Assembly (NCBI GenBank): GCA_022826905.1
Contig: JAJDUA010000052.1
Coordinates: 1-64,000 of the forward strand
DNA length: 64,000 nt
Direction of reading: 5' to 3'
DNA from: Candidatus Dadabacteria bacterium
GTDB lineage: Bacteria; Desulfobacterota_D; UBA1144; Nemesobacterales; Nemesobacteraceae
Every line of letters starts with the position of its first letter. Position 1 is the first letter of the stretch. A program made the position numbers and the translations under genes. Under the pieces are notes generated by a model. That model was not told the DNA's origin and did no database searches. It saw only the letters and a program-made list of their open reading frames with translations. Below are positions 9,292-20,379 of this stretch, in pieces.

Positions 9292-9489
9292 TCACAGATA
9301 AGGAACGTAGGTCTTGATCTTCTTGGCGGCGGAACCTTCAAGGAAATCCGGTTCCAGCAGCCTCCGCATCCTCTTTGAGCTCTTCTTTACGTTTATATGG
9401 CTTTTGCCACCTTTGTTTCTTCTTATTTTCCCGCTTCCCGTAACGGAAAACCTCTTGGCCGCGCTGCGGTTCGTTTTCATCTTAGGCAT
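9292..9489 (-). CDS. rpmI: 50S ribosomal protein L35
   Basis: A 65-residue, strongly basic protein with the L35 pattern [20 protein letters not shown], followed by lysine/arginine-rich [15 protein letters not shown]. It sits 12 nt after infC and 23 nt before rplT, the conserved infC-rpmI-rplT order. Normal length; nothing unusual. Confidence 0.97.
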   Translation of the reverse strand: MPKMKTNRSAAKRFSVTGSGKIRRNKGGKSHINVKKSSKRMRRLLEPDFLEGSAAKKIKTYVPYL

Positions 9490-9501
9490 CTTGTAAATCC
9501 C

Positions 9502-10044
9502 TCACTGTTTTTTTGCCGGCACAAGAATCATTATCAGATTCTTACCCTCTATTTTGGGCTGCATGTCCACCGAGGCAACATCGGACAGTTTTTTGCGAAC
9601 ATCCTCGGCGAGTTCGCGGCCGAGTTCCGGATGAACTATTTCCCTGCCCCTGAAAAATATCCTCATCCTTGTCTTATGACCCGCTTCAAGAAAACCCCTC
9701 ATCCGGTTTACCTTGACTTCAAGGTCGTGTTCCCCTATGTTGGGTCGAAATTTTATCTCCTTTACGGTCTGATCTTTCTGCTTTTTCGCGCTCCGCTGTT
9801 TTCTAAGCTCGTACTTGAACTTCCCGTAATCCATGAGCCTGCATACGGGCGGGGTGGCGTTTGACGCGACCTCAACCAGATCGACTTCCTTCTCATCCGA
9901 AATCCGCAAGGCGTCCTCAATACTTACGACCCCCAATTGCTCGCCCTCGACATCTATAAGCCTGACCTCCTTCGCGGTAATTCTTCTGTTAACACGAGTC
10001 TCAGGAGTACGAGACCTAAAATTGTTTCTTTTCCTCCTAGCTAT
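9502..10044 (-). CDS. infC: translation initiation factor IF-3, probable AUA start
   Basis: IF-3 binds the 30S subunit and proofreads the start codon. Starting at the TTG at 9936 would remove the conserved amino end. In-frame sequence continues upstream without a stop through TPETRVNRRITAKEVRLIDV, matching the IF-3 N-terminal domain, to a codon ATA at 10042-10044. That codon overlaps the thrS stop (GCATAG) and lies 7 nt after GGAGG inside the thrS end. This gives a 180-residue protein beginning ARRKRNNFRSRTPE. No ATG, GTG or TTG gives the full domain. IF-3 genes often use rare AUU/AUC/AUA starts for autoregulation, so the AUA start is an inference with good support. The body (VCRLMDYGKFKYE, EIKFRPNIGEHD) is typical. 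Confidence 0.9.
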   Translation of the reverse strand: MARRKRNNFRSRTPETRVNRRITAKEVRLIDVEGEQLGVVSIEDALRISDEKEVDLVEVASNATPPVCRLMDYGKFKYELRKQRSAKKQKDQTVKEIKFRPNIGEHDLEVKVNRMRGFLEAGHKTRMRIFFRGREIVHPELGRELAEDVRKKLSDVASVDMQPKIEGKNLIMILVPAKKQ

Positions 10045-11966
10045 GCCTTTACCTCCATCCAGCTGTAGGGATCGTTCTCCCCGGCGACGATTTCGATAAA
10101 ATCATCCACAGGCAACGCCTCCAAGGCGTTCCCGCCGTACTTTCTGGGAGCAACCGTTCCCGTTTCGACCTCCTTGTCTCCTACAACCAGCAAGTAGGGA
10201 ATTTTCATTACCTGCGCTTCCCTAACCTTATACCCTAGCTTCTCGTTTCGCAAATCGCTGCCGACCCTGATTCCCCGGCGCCGAAGATCCTCGCAGACCC
10301 GCTCGCAGTACTCGGCCTGGTTCTGTCCCACTGATGCCACCCTCACCTGCTCGGGGCTGAGCCAGAGCGGAAACGCCCCCCCGTAATGTTCTATCAGGAT
10401 TCCGAAGAACCGCTCGATCGAGCCGAATATGGCCCTGTGTATCATTATCGGGGTATGTCTAGCGTTATCCTCACCCACAAACTCCATTTCAAACCGCTCG
10501 GGCAGGTTGAAATCTACTTGAATAGTTGAGCACTGCCAAGCCCTGCCTATCACGTCCTTTATCTTAAGATCTATTTTGGGACCGTAAAACGCTCCCCCGC
10601 CGATGTCCACTCCGTAGGGAAGACCGACATCCGAGAGAGCCTCCTCGATGGCCTCTATCGACCTCTCCCAGTTCTCCTCGCTTCCGACGAATTTCTCCGG
10701 GCGCGTCGAAAGGAAAATCTCGTAATTATCAAACCCAAAAGTTCTCAGAAAATCCAGAGTGAGGCGAAGCACCCCGGAGACCTCTTCGCGTATCTGGTCA
10801 GGTCGGCAGAATATGTGGGCATCGTCCTGGGAAAACCCCCTCACCCTCAGAAGGCCGTGAAGAACCCCCGAGCGCTCGTACCTGTAAACGGTTCCTATCT
10901 CCGCCCACCTGATCGGCAGATCCCTGTAGCTTCTCGTTTTTGATTTGTAGATCAGTATGTGGAAAGGGCAGTTCATGGGCTTTACCTGGTAATCGGAGTT
11001 TTCAACCTCCATGCACGAGAACATGTTCTGCGAGTAGAAGTCCACGTGACCGCTTGTGCGCCAGAGATCAAGCTTGGCCATGTGCGGGGTGTAGAGCAGA
11101 TCGTAACCCTTGGAGACATGCTCGCGCTTCCAGAAATCCTCTATCACGCTTCTTACCTTGGCCCCTCTCGGATGCCAGAGAATAAGGCCGGGGCCTATCT
11201 CGTCGTTCACGCTGAAAAGCTCAAGCTCCCTTCCAAGCTTGCGGTGATCCCTTTTTTTGGCCTCCTCAAGGTCGCGCAGATACTTGCGCAGATCTTTTTT
11301 GTCCCAGAATGCCGTTCCGTAAATTCTCTGGAGCATCGGGTTGTTCTCGTTTCCCCTCCAGTAAGCCCCCGCGGAACTCGTGAGCTTAAAAGCCTTTATG
11401 AGCCCGGTTGAAGGGAGATGAGGGCCCCTGCAGAGATCATACCAGTCAGTCTGATCGTATATGGTTATCTCCTCCCCTTCGGGAAGATCGTTTATTATCT
11501 CAACCTTGTAGTTCTCCTTCATCCCGGAGAAAGTGGCGACGGCCTCCTCCCTAGTGACCGATTTTCTTGTAAGAGGGCGGTTTTTCTTTGTTATCTCAAG
11601 CATCTTCGCTTCGATGTTCTCAAGGTCCTCGGGAGTAAAGCCCCTTTCGAAATCAAAGTCGTAGTAAAATCCGTTCTCTATCACGGGACCTATGGTGACC
11701 CGGGCCTCGGGGAAAAGAGACTGAACGGCTTCGGCCAGAACATGGGCCGTGGTGTGCCGCAGCAATCCCAAAGATGCTTCGGTATTGCTTTTTACGGGCA
11801 GAAGATCGCAGTCGCCCTCAAGACGGTGCCAGAAATCAACAATCTGGCCATCTACGGCGGCGCCTACAACGCGCTTGTCTCCGTCAAGTTCCGCCAGCAC
11901 TTCCCCGACGGTGATTCCCGAAGAAAACCTGCCCTGCTTCCCGTCGATATTTACCTCTATGTCCAA
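10041..11966 (-). CDS. thrS: threonine-tRNA ligase
   Basis: Class II synthetase of 641 residues with the full TGS, editing, catalytic and anticodon-binding domains. Seen: ubiquitin-like TGS domain at the start (DIEVNIDGKQGRF), the HTTAHVLAEAV metal/editing motif, zinc cysteine in MNCPFHILIY, motif 2 around WAEIGTVYRYERSG, and the C-terminal VGDKEVETGTVAPR. Start is a TTG, supported by AGAGGA eight bases upstream; the nearby ATG is out of frame. It begins 22 bases after the 3' end of tRNA-Val with no terminator visible, so the two may share a transcript. Its 3' end overlaps the probable infC start by four bases. Confidence 0.96.
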   Translation of the reverse strand: MDIEVNIDGKQGRFSSGITVGEVLAELDGDKRVVGAAVDGQIVDFWHRLEGDCDLLPVKSNTEASLGLLRHTTAHVLAEAVQSLFPEARVTIGPVIENGFYYDFDFERGFTPEDLENIEAKMLEITKKNRPLTRKSVTREEAVATFSGMKENYKVEIINDLPEGEEITIYDQTDWYDLCRGPHLPSTGLIKAFKLTSSAGAYWRGNENNPMLQRIYGTAFWDKKDLRKYLRDLEEAKKRDHRKLGRELELFSVNDEIGPGLILWHPRGAKVRSVIEDFWKREHVSKGYDLLYTPHMAKLDLWRTSGHVDFYSQNMFSCMEVENSDYQVKPMNCPFHILIYKSKTRSYRDLPIRWAEIGTVYRYERSGVLHGLLRVRGFSQDDAHIFCRPDQIREEVSGVLRLTLDFLRTFGFDNYEIFLSTRPEKFVGSEENWERSIEAIEEALSDVGLPYGVDIGGGAFYGPKIDLKIKDVIGRAWQCSTIQVDFNLPERFEMEFVGEDNARHTPIMIHRAIFGSIERFFGILIEHYGGAFPLWLSPEQVRVASVGQNQAEYCERVCEDLRRRGIRVGSDLRNEKLGYKVREAQVMKIPYLLVVGDKEVETGTVAPRKYGGNALEALPVDDFIEIVAGENDPYSWMEVKA

Positions 11967-11988
11967 CCGATTCGTCCTCTGAAATACA

Positions 11989-12063
11989 TGGTGAGCACGG
12001 CAGGATTTGAACCTGCGACCCCTTGCACGTCAAGCAAGTGCTCTGCCACTGAGCTACGTGCTC
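11989..12063 (-). tRNA. tRNA-Val (anticodon GAC)
   Basis: A complete cloverleaf reads on the minus strand. Acceptor stem GAGCACG/CGTGCTC, D arm GCTC-AGTGGCA-GAGC, anticodon stem CTTGC/GCAAG with loop TTGACGT (anticodon GAC, decoding GUC), variable loop GGGTC, T arm GCAGG-TTCAAAT-CCTGC, discriminator A and an encoded CCA at 11989-11991. It lies directly upstream of thrS. Confidence 0.96.
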
Positions 12064-12074
12064 AAAAATCCGTT

Positions 12075-12103
12075 ATTCTGTTTTAGTTGTCCCTAGTTGT
12101 CAA
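12075..12103 (-). promoter_or_regulatory. promoter of tRNA-Val (and possibly thrS operon)
   Basis: Minus-strand -35 TTGACA (12098-12103), 17-base spacer, -10 CAGAAT (12075-12080). The -10 box ends 11 bases before the tRNA 5' end, a normal distance for a short processed leader. Confidence 0.6.
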
Positions 12104-12180
12104 ATGACTGGAGAGTAATCCCATAGAAACACAAACAAGGTTAAAGAAACATTGGGCAAGATGTCCAGCGGACTCATTCG

Positions 12181-12756
12181 CTACGCCCATTCATTGAGTT
12201 TTTGCTCCGCCTCTTTTAAGGGAAGAAATTCCACACTCGAGACAAGCGGTTTCAGACAACCCATTAAATTGGATCCAATTTCATCAAATACTCGAAAATC
12301 TGAGGCAATCCCATCGGTAACTATAACCCAGAAATGAATCTCCTTATCTCCTATCAGTTTTTTCGCATCTGTGTCTTTTGAAGTTAGACGACATAAAAGC
12401 AGCAAGCTCGCATAGGCTTTTAAACGTTGTTCGTCCCTGATTTTCTCCCTGATTTTTCGGGACAAGTTTTTCCTGTCCTGATCCTTGTCCAGCATAAAAC
12501 AGAGACATTCCTCTTCCAAATTTCTCTTTACTCTTTCAAGGTTTGAGTCCTCTATTAACAGGACTTTATCTTTATTTTCTTCTGCAAGAATGTAATCACA
12601 GGAATGAAAACTTCCCATTTTAAATTGATCCTTTAGTCTGATTCCTTCTTTGCCACAAGGCTTATCAACCGCATAGGCTTGGACGGAGAACTCTTGCACG
12701 TTTTTATTTAAATGTTCGACTTCCAGTGGGCCAAAAAAATATTGTAAAGATTTCAA
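12181..12756 (-). CDS. unrecognised partner of the AAA/OLD-like ATPase
   Basis: A 191-residue, probably cytosolic protein I do not recognise. It begins two bases after the stop of the ATPase gene, so the two are almost certainly co-translated and act together. A CDYIL segment followed by KVLLIEDSNLERVK and later FWVIVTDGIASDFRVF suggests an alpha/beta fold; the D...E-x-S spacing vaguely recalls PD-(D/E)XK nucleases, but the usual lysine is absent and I would not call it a nuclease. Composition is AT-rich like its partner and unlike the flanking thrS and purC genes. By position it is the likely effector of a defence-type pair. Confidence 0.55.
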   Translation of the reverse strand: MKSLQYFFGPLEVEHLNKNVQEFSVQAYAVDKPCGKEGIRLKDQFKMGSFHSCDYILAEENKDKVLLIEDSNLERVKRNLEEECLCFMLDKDQDRKNLSRKIREKIRDEQRLKAYASLLLLCRLTSKDTDAKKLIGDKEIHFWVIVTDGIASDFRVFDEIGSNLMGCLKPLVSSVEFLPLKEAEQKLNEWA

Positions 12757-12758
12757 GA

Positions 12759-14144
12759 TTACAGACCTTCCAGGTGCAAGTCAGTAAATGGTTTGGTTAG
12801 TTCCTCTTTGATGCCCACCAGTTTGGAATCAAAATCATCATAGTCTTTAACACCGTCCGCCGAAAAATGATTCAGTGCAATGAGTTCTTTGTTTTCAGGA
12901 TGCTTTTTCACTTCTTCTTCAAGAAATTTAAGAATATCAACGCTATGGGTAGCAATCACAACGTTAACACCTGAGCGGGCCAATTCAAAAAGTGTTCTAG
13001 CCATTTTAACCTGCCAAGAAGGATGTAGATGCGCTTCCGGTTCATCAATAAAAAGAAAGGTGCCCTCATCCATAATCCTGCGCTCGATAAGCAAGGCCAG
13101 AATGCCGAGGTTGACAACTCCCATAGCAGTCAGAGACAAGGGAAAACTGCGATCGTTTTCATGAAAACCTAATTCCCCTGTTTCGGAAATCACGAGTTCT
13201 CCACCCATAACCTGTTCTGAGACCAATTTTTCATAAAGCTTCGGAAAAGCGATACTGCCAGAGCGCTTTACTTTTAAAACCCTCGCCAGATCATGAAAAT
13301 AGCCGGGAACTCCAGTCAGTGTGTCACTTTCCGCAGGATGGTAAAAATGCCGGAATTCCTCAGCCCTCTCCAGCGCCAGTTTGAGTTTCCAGTAAACAGG
13401 CGACTCCAGATAAATCACTCTGGAATAATGCTGAAGCTTTTCAAGACCAGCCACCATAATCCTATTAAGATTGACAAAATCGCCGTTTTCCAGATGAAAC
13501 TCGCCGATGCCTTCAATAGAAACTTCGGAAGGTTCTTTCGGACGCGTTCTAAGGGAGGAAAGACTAGACACCTGGAAATTGTGAATTAAATTTCGGAGAA
13601 TGCTATGTCGTATCCCATTTATAAGAAGTTTTCGATCATCCGTCTCCTTAATATTTACGCATAATTTATCAAGTGCTTCTTTTATCCCATCTAAGCCCTC
13701 CTCATATAGGTCTGGAGGAAGACCGAGTTTCTTCAACCGCTTTTTGGCTTCCGGTTCAATACGTATGAATGTCCGGGACAATTCTTCCGCATATTCAACT
13801 ACCTCCCTTAACTGTCCTTCAATTTCCTCAAGATTGTCAATGGAGCACAGCTTGATTATTTTTTCCATTTGGTCTATCTGAGTGTTTAAAATAGATAACG
13901 GAAAATCTTTATCCTCATAAGCAAACCGTATCAATCCAATCAACCTATCTCGCAAGGGTTTAGTCAAGGTATTAAAATATACCAATGCATGATTGGCATT
14001 CATCCCGTTAAAAATTGAGTATAGCAACTTTGAGACGGAACTTTTGCCAGTGTTGTTGGGTCCCGTGAATACAGTAAATTGTCCGATATGTATCTCTGCG
14101 TCGGACAATTTTCCAAAGTTTTTTATTTCAAGTTTAAACGACAT
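12759..14144 (-). CDS. AAA/ABC-type ATPase, OLD-like (AAA_15/AAA_21)
   Basis: A 461-residue ATPase of the SMC/ABC-like class seen in OLD, PARIS AriA and Septu PtuA proteins. Walker A is GPNNTGKSS (residues 28-36); near the C-terminus are the signature-like FPLSLTAMGVVNLG, Walker B FLFIDEPEAHLHPSW and the ATHSVDIL switch histidine. No TOPRIM domain follows, so a separate effector is expected, and the next gene is the obvious candidate. AT-rich composition and position between tRNA-Val and purC point to a horizontally acquired cassette. Start ATG is preceded by GGGA. The exact system name is unknown to me. Confidence 0.8.
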   Translation of the reverse strand: MSFKLEIKNFGKLSDAEIHIGQFTVFTGPNNTGKSSVSKLLYSIFNGMNANHALVYFNTLTKPLRDRLIGLIRFAYEDKDFPLSILNTQIDQMEKIIKLCSIDNLEEIEGQLREVVEYAEELSRTFIRIEPEAKKRLKKLGLPPDLYEEGLDGIKEALDKLCVNIKETDDRKLLINGIRHSILRNLIHNFQVSSLSSLRTRPKEPSEVSIEGIGEFHLENGDFVNLNRIMVAGLEKLQHYSRVIYLESPVYWKLKLALERAEEFRHFYHPAESDTLTGVPGYFHDLARVLKVKRSGSIAFPKLYEKLVSEQVMGGELVISETGELGFHENDRSFPLSLTAMGVVNLGILALLIERRIMDEGTFLFIDEPEAHLHPSWQVKMARTLFELARSGVNVVIATHSVDILKFLEEEVKKHPENKELIALNHFSADGVKDYDDFDSKLVGIKEELTKPFTDLHLEGL

Positions 14145-14371
14145 TTTCCCGCTTTGAGATAAACCCGTGGGATACTACCGTACAAAGAGCATAAAGCAAA
14201 CCCAGCATGTTCGCAAACGGTTGCTTCTCACGGCACAACCACATAACAAAAAGACAGAAATTGACCTATCTCTCTAGCATCACCAAGAACCCGCTCCGCG
14301 CATTTGAGAATAGCTCCGGTTTCGGGTAGTTTCACCATTCAGTCGAGGCATCCCGCAAAAACGGGAATCAA

Positions 14372-15273
14372 GTGACGGAACCATTCGCAAAACCATACTC
14401 AACACGGATTTCATCGAGCTGGAAGAAACAAGAAGGGGCAAGGTAAGGGATATCTACGATCTCGGCGAGTGTATCGTGATGATAGCGACCGACCGCATCT
14501 CGGCCTTCGACGTGATACTTCCAAACGGAATACCCGCGAAGGGGGAGGTGCTGAACCGTATCTCCGAATTCTGGTTTCGAAAAACAGAGGATATCATCCC
14601 GAACCACATGATTTCAACAGACCCCGGGGACTTTCCCGAGCCCTTCGGGAACCACTCCGAGACGCTCGCTGGCCGCTCCATGCTCGTGAAAAAGACAGAC
14701 CCGCTTCCCGTGGAGTGCGTCGTAAGAGGCTATATAAGCGGTTCTGGGTGGGAGGAATACAAAAAAACCGGTTCCGTCTGCGCAATACCCCTCGGGGAAG
14801 ACCTCGTTGAGTCGCAGAAGCTTCCGGAACCCATCTTCACCCCCTCGACCAAGGCCGAGCAGGGAACCCATGACGAGAACATAACGTTCGGGAGAGTGCG
14901 CGATATGATAGGCGGGGAACTCGCGGGCAGGGTACGGGACGCAAGCATTGAGATTTACGCCGCCGCCGCGGAAATAGCCGAGGACAAAGGAGTGATACTG
15001 GCCGATACGAAATTCGAGTTCGGCATAGACCGCGACTCAGGAGAGCTCATCCTGATAGACGAGGCCCTGACGCCTGACTCATCAAGGTTCTGGCCACTTG
15101 CGGACTACGCCCCCGGCGGGCCGCAGACAAGTTTCGACAAGCAGTTCGTAAGGGACTATCTCAAGCAAACGGGCTGGGACAGGAATCCCCCGGCTCCCGG
15201 GCTGCCGCCCGACATAGTGAGCAAGACAAGCGAAAAGTATCTTGAGATGCTCAGGCTTTTCTGCGGAGGATAG
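14372..15273 (+). CDS. purC: SAICAR synthetase, amino end frameshifted as given
   Basis: PurC ligates aspartate to CAIR in purine synthesis. Body motifs are clear: [57 protein letters not shown]. The reading frame has no ATG, GTG or TTG early enough to include [24 protein letters not shown] at 14372, five bases after GGGA, opens a neighbouring frame reading TEPFAK, which would join perfectly to TILNTDF if the run AAAA at 14389-14392 had one more A. The total is one base short of 301 codons, the normal length. I therefore give the coordinates of the intact gene and flag a one-base deletion, probably an assembly error. A small inverted repeat (TCCCG/CGGGA, 14351-14366) lies over the ribosome site. 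Confidence 0.85.
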
Positions 15274-15277
15274 CGCT

Positions 15278-15454
15278 TTGGGGAAAACAAGTTCTCCATG
15301 TAACGGCATATGCATAATGGACGAGGACACGGAGCTCTGCGTCGGATGTCTTCGCACAAGCGACGAGATAGCGAACTGGGAGGATTATTCAGACGAGCAG
15401 AGAGCGGAAGTCATGCGTGAAATAACGCAGCGGGAGGCGGAACAGAACCAGTGA
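15278..15454 (+). CDS. DUF1289 family small cysteine protein
   Basis: A 58-residue protein with the DUF1289 pattern: SPCNGICIMDEDTELCVGC followed by RTSDEIANW. The four clustered cysteines suggest metal or iron-sulfur binding; the function of the family is not established. I choose a TTG start nine bases after GGAGG, immediately behind the purC stop; an in-frame ATG farther upstream would overlap purC. It shares a GTGA overlap with the next gene, so purC, this gene and the dehydrogenase probably form one operon. Confidence 0.7.
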   Translation: MGKTSSPCNGICIMDEDTELCVGCLRTSDEIANWEDYSDEQRAEVMREITQREAEQNQ

Positions 15455-16263
15455 AGACCGTGAGCATCCTTGGCTGCGGCTGGCTCGGAGAGCCGTTCGC
15501 GCTCTCCCTCAAGGAAACGGGTTTTTCGGTAAGAGGGTCGGTCAGAAAACCCGAAGCAGTCCCCGCCCTTTCGGAAAAGGGGATAGAGCCTTACCTTCTA
15601 GATATAGCCCCCGAGGTAAACGCAGACAGAGCGGATGAATTTTTCTCCTCTGACATTCTTTTCATAAACTTTCCCCCCGAGCGAAGAGAAGACATCGAGA
15701 CCTATCATGAAAAGCAGATCGAAAACCTCATCGAGGCGATACCGAACCCCCGGGGGAAAATGGTCATTTTTGCCAGTTCAACCTCTGTTTATCCGAACAC
15801 AAACGGAGTTGTGAGGGAAGAGGACTCCCTTTATCCTGATAAACCGTCGGGGAAGGCTCTTCTGCGCGTGGAGAGGCTTTTAACGGATAACCCTGAATTC
15901 GACACGACCGTGATACGTTTTTCGGGACTCATAGGTTACGACAGGGCGCCAATAAAATCGATAAGAAGAAAAAAACTGGTGCTAAATCCCGACTGCCCCC
16001 TAAACCTCATACACCGCGATGACTGCATAGGAATTGCGAAAGCCATAATAAATCTCGACGTGAGAAATACGATTCTCAACGCCACCTGCGACGAGCATCC
16101 CACCAGAAGGGAGTACTATTCGCGTGAGGCCCGGAAATATGGAATCCCGCCGCCGCTTTTCGAAACGGAAAATCCCCCGCAATACAAGATAGTCTCAAAC
16201 GAAAAACTGAAAAAAACACTCGGGTACAAGCTAATTTACCCGGACCCGCTTGGCGTACCCTAA
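15451..16263 (+). CDS. YeeZ-like NAD(P)-dependent epimerase/dehydrogenase
   Basis: A 270-residue Rossmann-fold protein. The amino end SILGCGWLGEPFALSL is the dinucleotide-binding loop in the GxGxxG variant used by the YeeZ/SDR-like group, followed by a strand ending LFINFPP, an ASSTSVYPNTNG active-site-like serine region, and IHRDDCIGIAKAI near the end. Substrate unknown; members of this group are annotated only generally as nucleotide-sugar-epimerase-like. GTG start, overlapping the stop of the DUF1289 gene. Confidence 0.7.
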   Translation: MKTVSILGCGWLGEPFALSLKETGFSVRGSVRKPEAVPALSEKGIEPYLLDIAPEVNADRADEFFSSDILFINFPPERREDIETYHEKQIENLIEAIPNPRGKMVIFASSTSVYPNTNGVVREEDSLYPDKPSGKALLRVERLLTDNPEFDTTVIRFSGLIGYDRAPIKSIRRKKLVLNPDCPLNLIHRDDCIGIAKAIINLDVRNTILNATCDEHPTRREYYSREARKYGIPPPLFETENPPQYKIVSNEKLKKTLGYKLIYPDPLGVP

Positions 16264-16440
16264 AGAACGGACGGACTCCGCGGACAATCAACGTGACTTG
16301 AAAACTGTTGAGAAAAACCTTAAAAAAAGGGAAAATAAACAGAAGTGAGACGCCAAGCTGTACAGTATTGTTTTCGGGTGGATACCATAAAAATTCTAAA
16401 CGCGAAGCGTAATTTTTCCCGCGCGGCAGCCTAGGTGCCT

Positions 16441-17412
16441 ATGGACGGAATCAGGGAACTCGAACTTGAGAACATAGAAGCGGTAAAGGTCCTCTACGGG
16501 GAACTCAACTCGAATCTCAAGGAAATAGAGAGCGAATTCGACATAAGCATCCATACCCGGGGCAACAAGATCACTCTAAAGGGAAACGAGGAGAGGACTG
16601 CCGAAGCGGGCATGCTCATGGGACAGATGTACTCTCTTATAGAGAAGGGATACGTTCTCCAGCCTTCAGACATAAAGATAGCGAAGAGACTTCTCAGCCA
16701 GAAAGACGCCTCCCTCGAAGAGATATTCCTCGACACGGTCTGCATATCCGTACGGAAAAAAATAATAAGCCCCAAGACGATAAACCAGAAGCTCTACATT
16801 GACGCCATACGAAGAAACGACATGGTGTTCGGAATAGGACCCGCGGGAACGGGGAAAACCTATCTGGCGATGGCGATGGCCGTCTCTGCGTTTACGAACA
16901 AGAAGGTAAACAGAATAGTGCTCGCGCGACCTGCCGTGGAGGCGGGAGAGAAACTGGGATTTCTCCCCGGCGACCTTCAGGAAAAGGTGAATCCGTACCT
17001 GCGGCCCCTTTTCGACGCTCTTTACGACATGATGGATTTTGAGAAGGCAAACAGGCTGATTGAGAAAAACATGATTGAAATCGTCCCGATAGCCTACATG
17101 AGAGGAAGAACGCTGAATGACGCGTTTATAATTCTCGATGAAGCGCAGAACACGACGGCGATACAGATGAAGATGTTTCTTACAAGACTCGGATTCGGCT
17201 CAAAAACGGTTATAACTGGAGACATTACCCAGATAGACCTTGCCAGGGAACAGAGCTCCGGGCTGATTGAAGCCATGAACATCCTCTCCGGAATAAAGGG
17301 AATAGAGTTCGTCAATTTCTCGAAAACCGACGTCATAAGACACCCGCTTGTGATGAAAATAATAGACGCGTACGAAAAAATTAAAGACAATGTCAGCGGA
17401 CGTACCCCGTAA
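16441..17412 (+). CDS. PhoH-like ATPase (YbeZ family)
   Basis: PhoH-family protein: an N-terminal KH-like segment (LNSNLKEIESEFDISIHTRG) followed by a P-loop ATPase with Walker A GIGPAGTGKTYLAMAM, RPAVEAGEKLGFLPGDLQEK and Walker B AFIILDEAQNTT, then TGDITQIDL. YbeZ proteins act with the endoribonuclease YbeY in rRNA maturation, and usually sit next to ybeY; no ybeY is adjacent here. I use the ATG at 16441; a GTG six bases earlier is also in frame. A separate 177-base gap precedes it with no convincing promoter. Confidence 0.9.
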   Translation: MDGIRELELENIEAVKVLYGELNSNLKEIESEFDISIHTRGNKITLKGNEERTAEAGMLMGQMYSLIEKGYVLQPSDIKIAKRLLSQKDASLEEIFLDTVCISVRKKIISPKTINQKLYIDAIRRNDMVFGIGPAGTGKTYLAMAMAVSAFTNKKVNRIVLARPAVEAGEKLGFLPGDLQEKVNPYLRPLFDALYDMMDFEKANRLIEKNMIEIVPIAYMRGRTLNDAFIILDEAQNTTAIQMKMFLTRLGFGSKTVITGDITQIDLAREQSSGLIEAMNILSGIKGIEFVNFSKTDVIRHPLVMKIIDAYEKIKDNVSGRTP

Positions 17413-17425
17413 CAGGAGAAAACAG

Positions 17426-17815
17426 ATGAAAACACTTGCCGTCTTTCTTCTCGCAGCAATGCTGCTTGCTCCCTCGTGCAAAAGGTGGGAGAACCCGGCA
17501 ACTTCCATGGTGTCGGCCGACAAATCCGTAGCGGTTCTTATTCTTAACCCTTCTGTATATACGATGCAGGAAGTGCGCGTCAGAGGAAAAGTGTGGGAGA
17601 TGGAAACTATGGGAGAACCAGCAGAATCGGCGACATTTAAGCTGGCCGACAGCGACGGAAACTACATAACTGTCGTCTGGGAAGAAGAGATCTTTTTTGC
17701 CGAGGGAGACATAGTGGAAGCTGCGGGCCTTTTCGACAGCAACTTCATCTCCTCTGAGAACAGGTTTGACCCCAAGCTTGCGGCACAGACAATCAGGGTT
17801 CTGAAAGAAAACTAA
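17426..17815 (+). CDS. lipoprotein with OB-fold-like domain
   Basis: A 129-residue exported protein. The ATG follows AGGAG by seven bases. Signal peptide MKTLAVFLLAAMLLAPSCKR ends in a lipobox-like APSC, so it is probably lipidated. The remainder (VRVRGKVWEME, NYITVVWEEE, IVEAAGLFDS) has the alternating short strands of an OB-fold, as in small periplasmic nucleic-acid- or cytochrome-maturation-type domains, but no specific family is identifiable. It follows phoH by 13 bases and ends exactly against the purA stop codon on the other strand. Confidence 0.6.
   Translation: MKTLAVFLLAAMLLAPSCKRWENPATSMVSADKSVAVLILNPSVYTMQEVRVRGKVWEMETMGEPAESATFKLADSDGNYITVVWEEEIFFAEGDIVEAAGLFDSNFISSENRFDPKLAAQTIRVLKEN

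Positions 17816-20371
<2,556 letters not shown>

Positions 20372-20379
<8 letters not shown>

Noticed and set aside
11989-12180. tRNA-Val as attachment site for the ATPase cassette
   Set aside because: The cassette lies on the 5' side of the tRNA; no duplicated 3' tRNA end or integrase is present.
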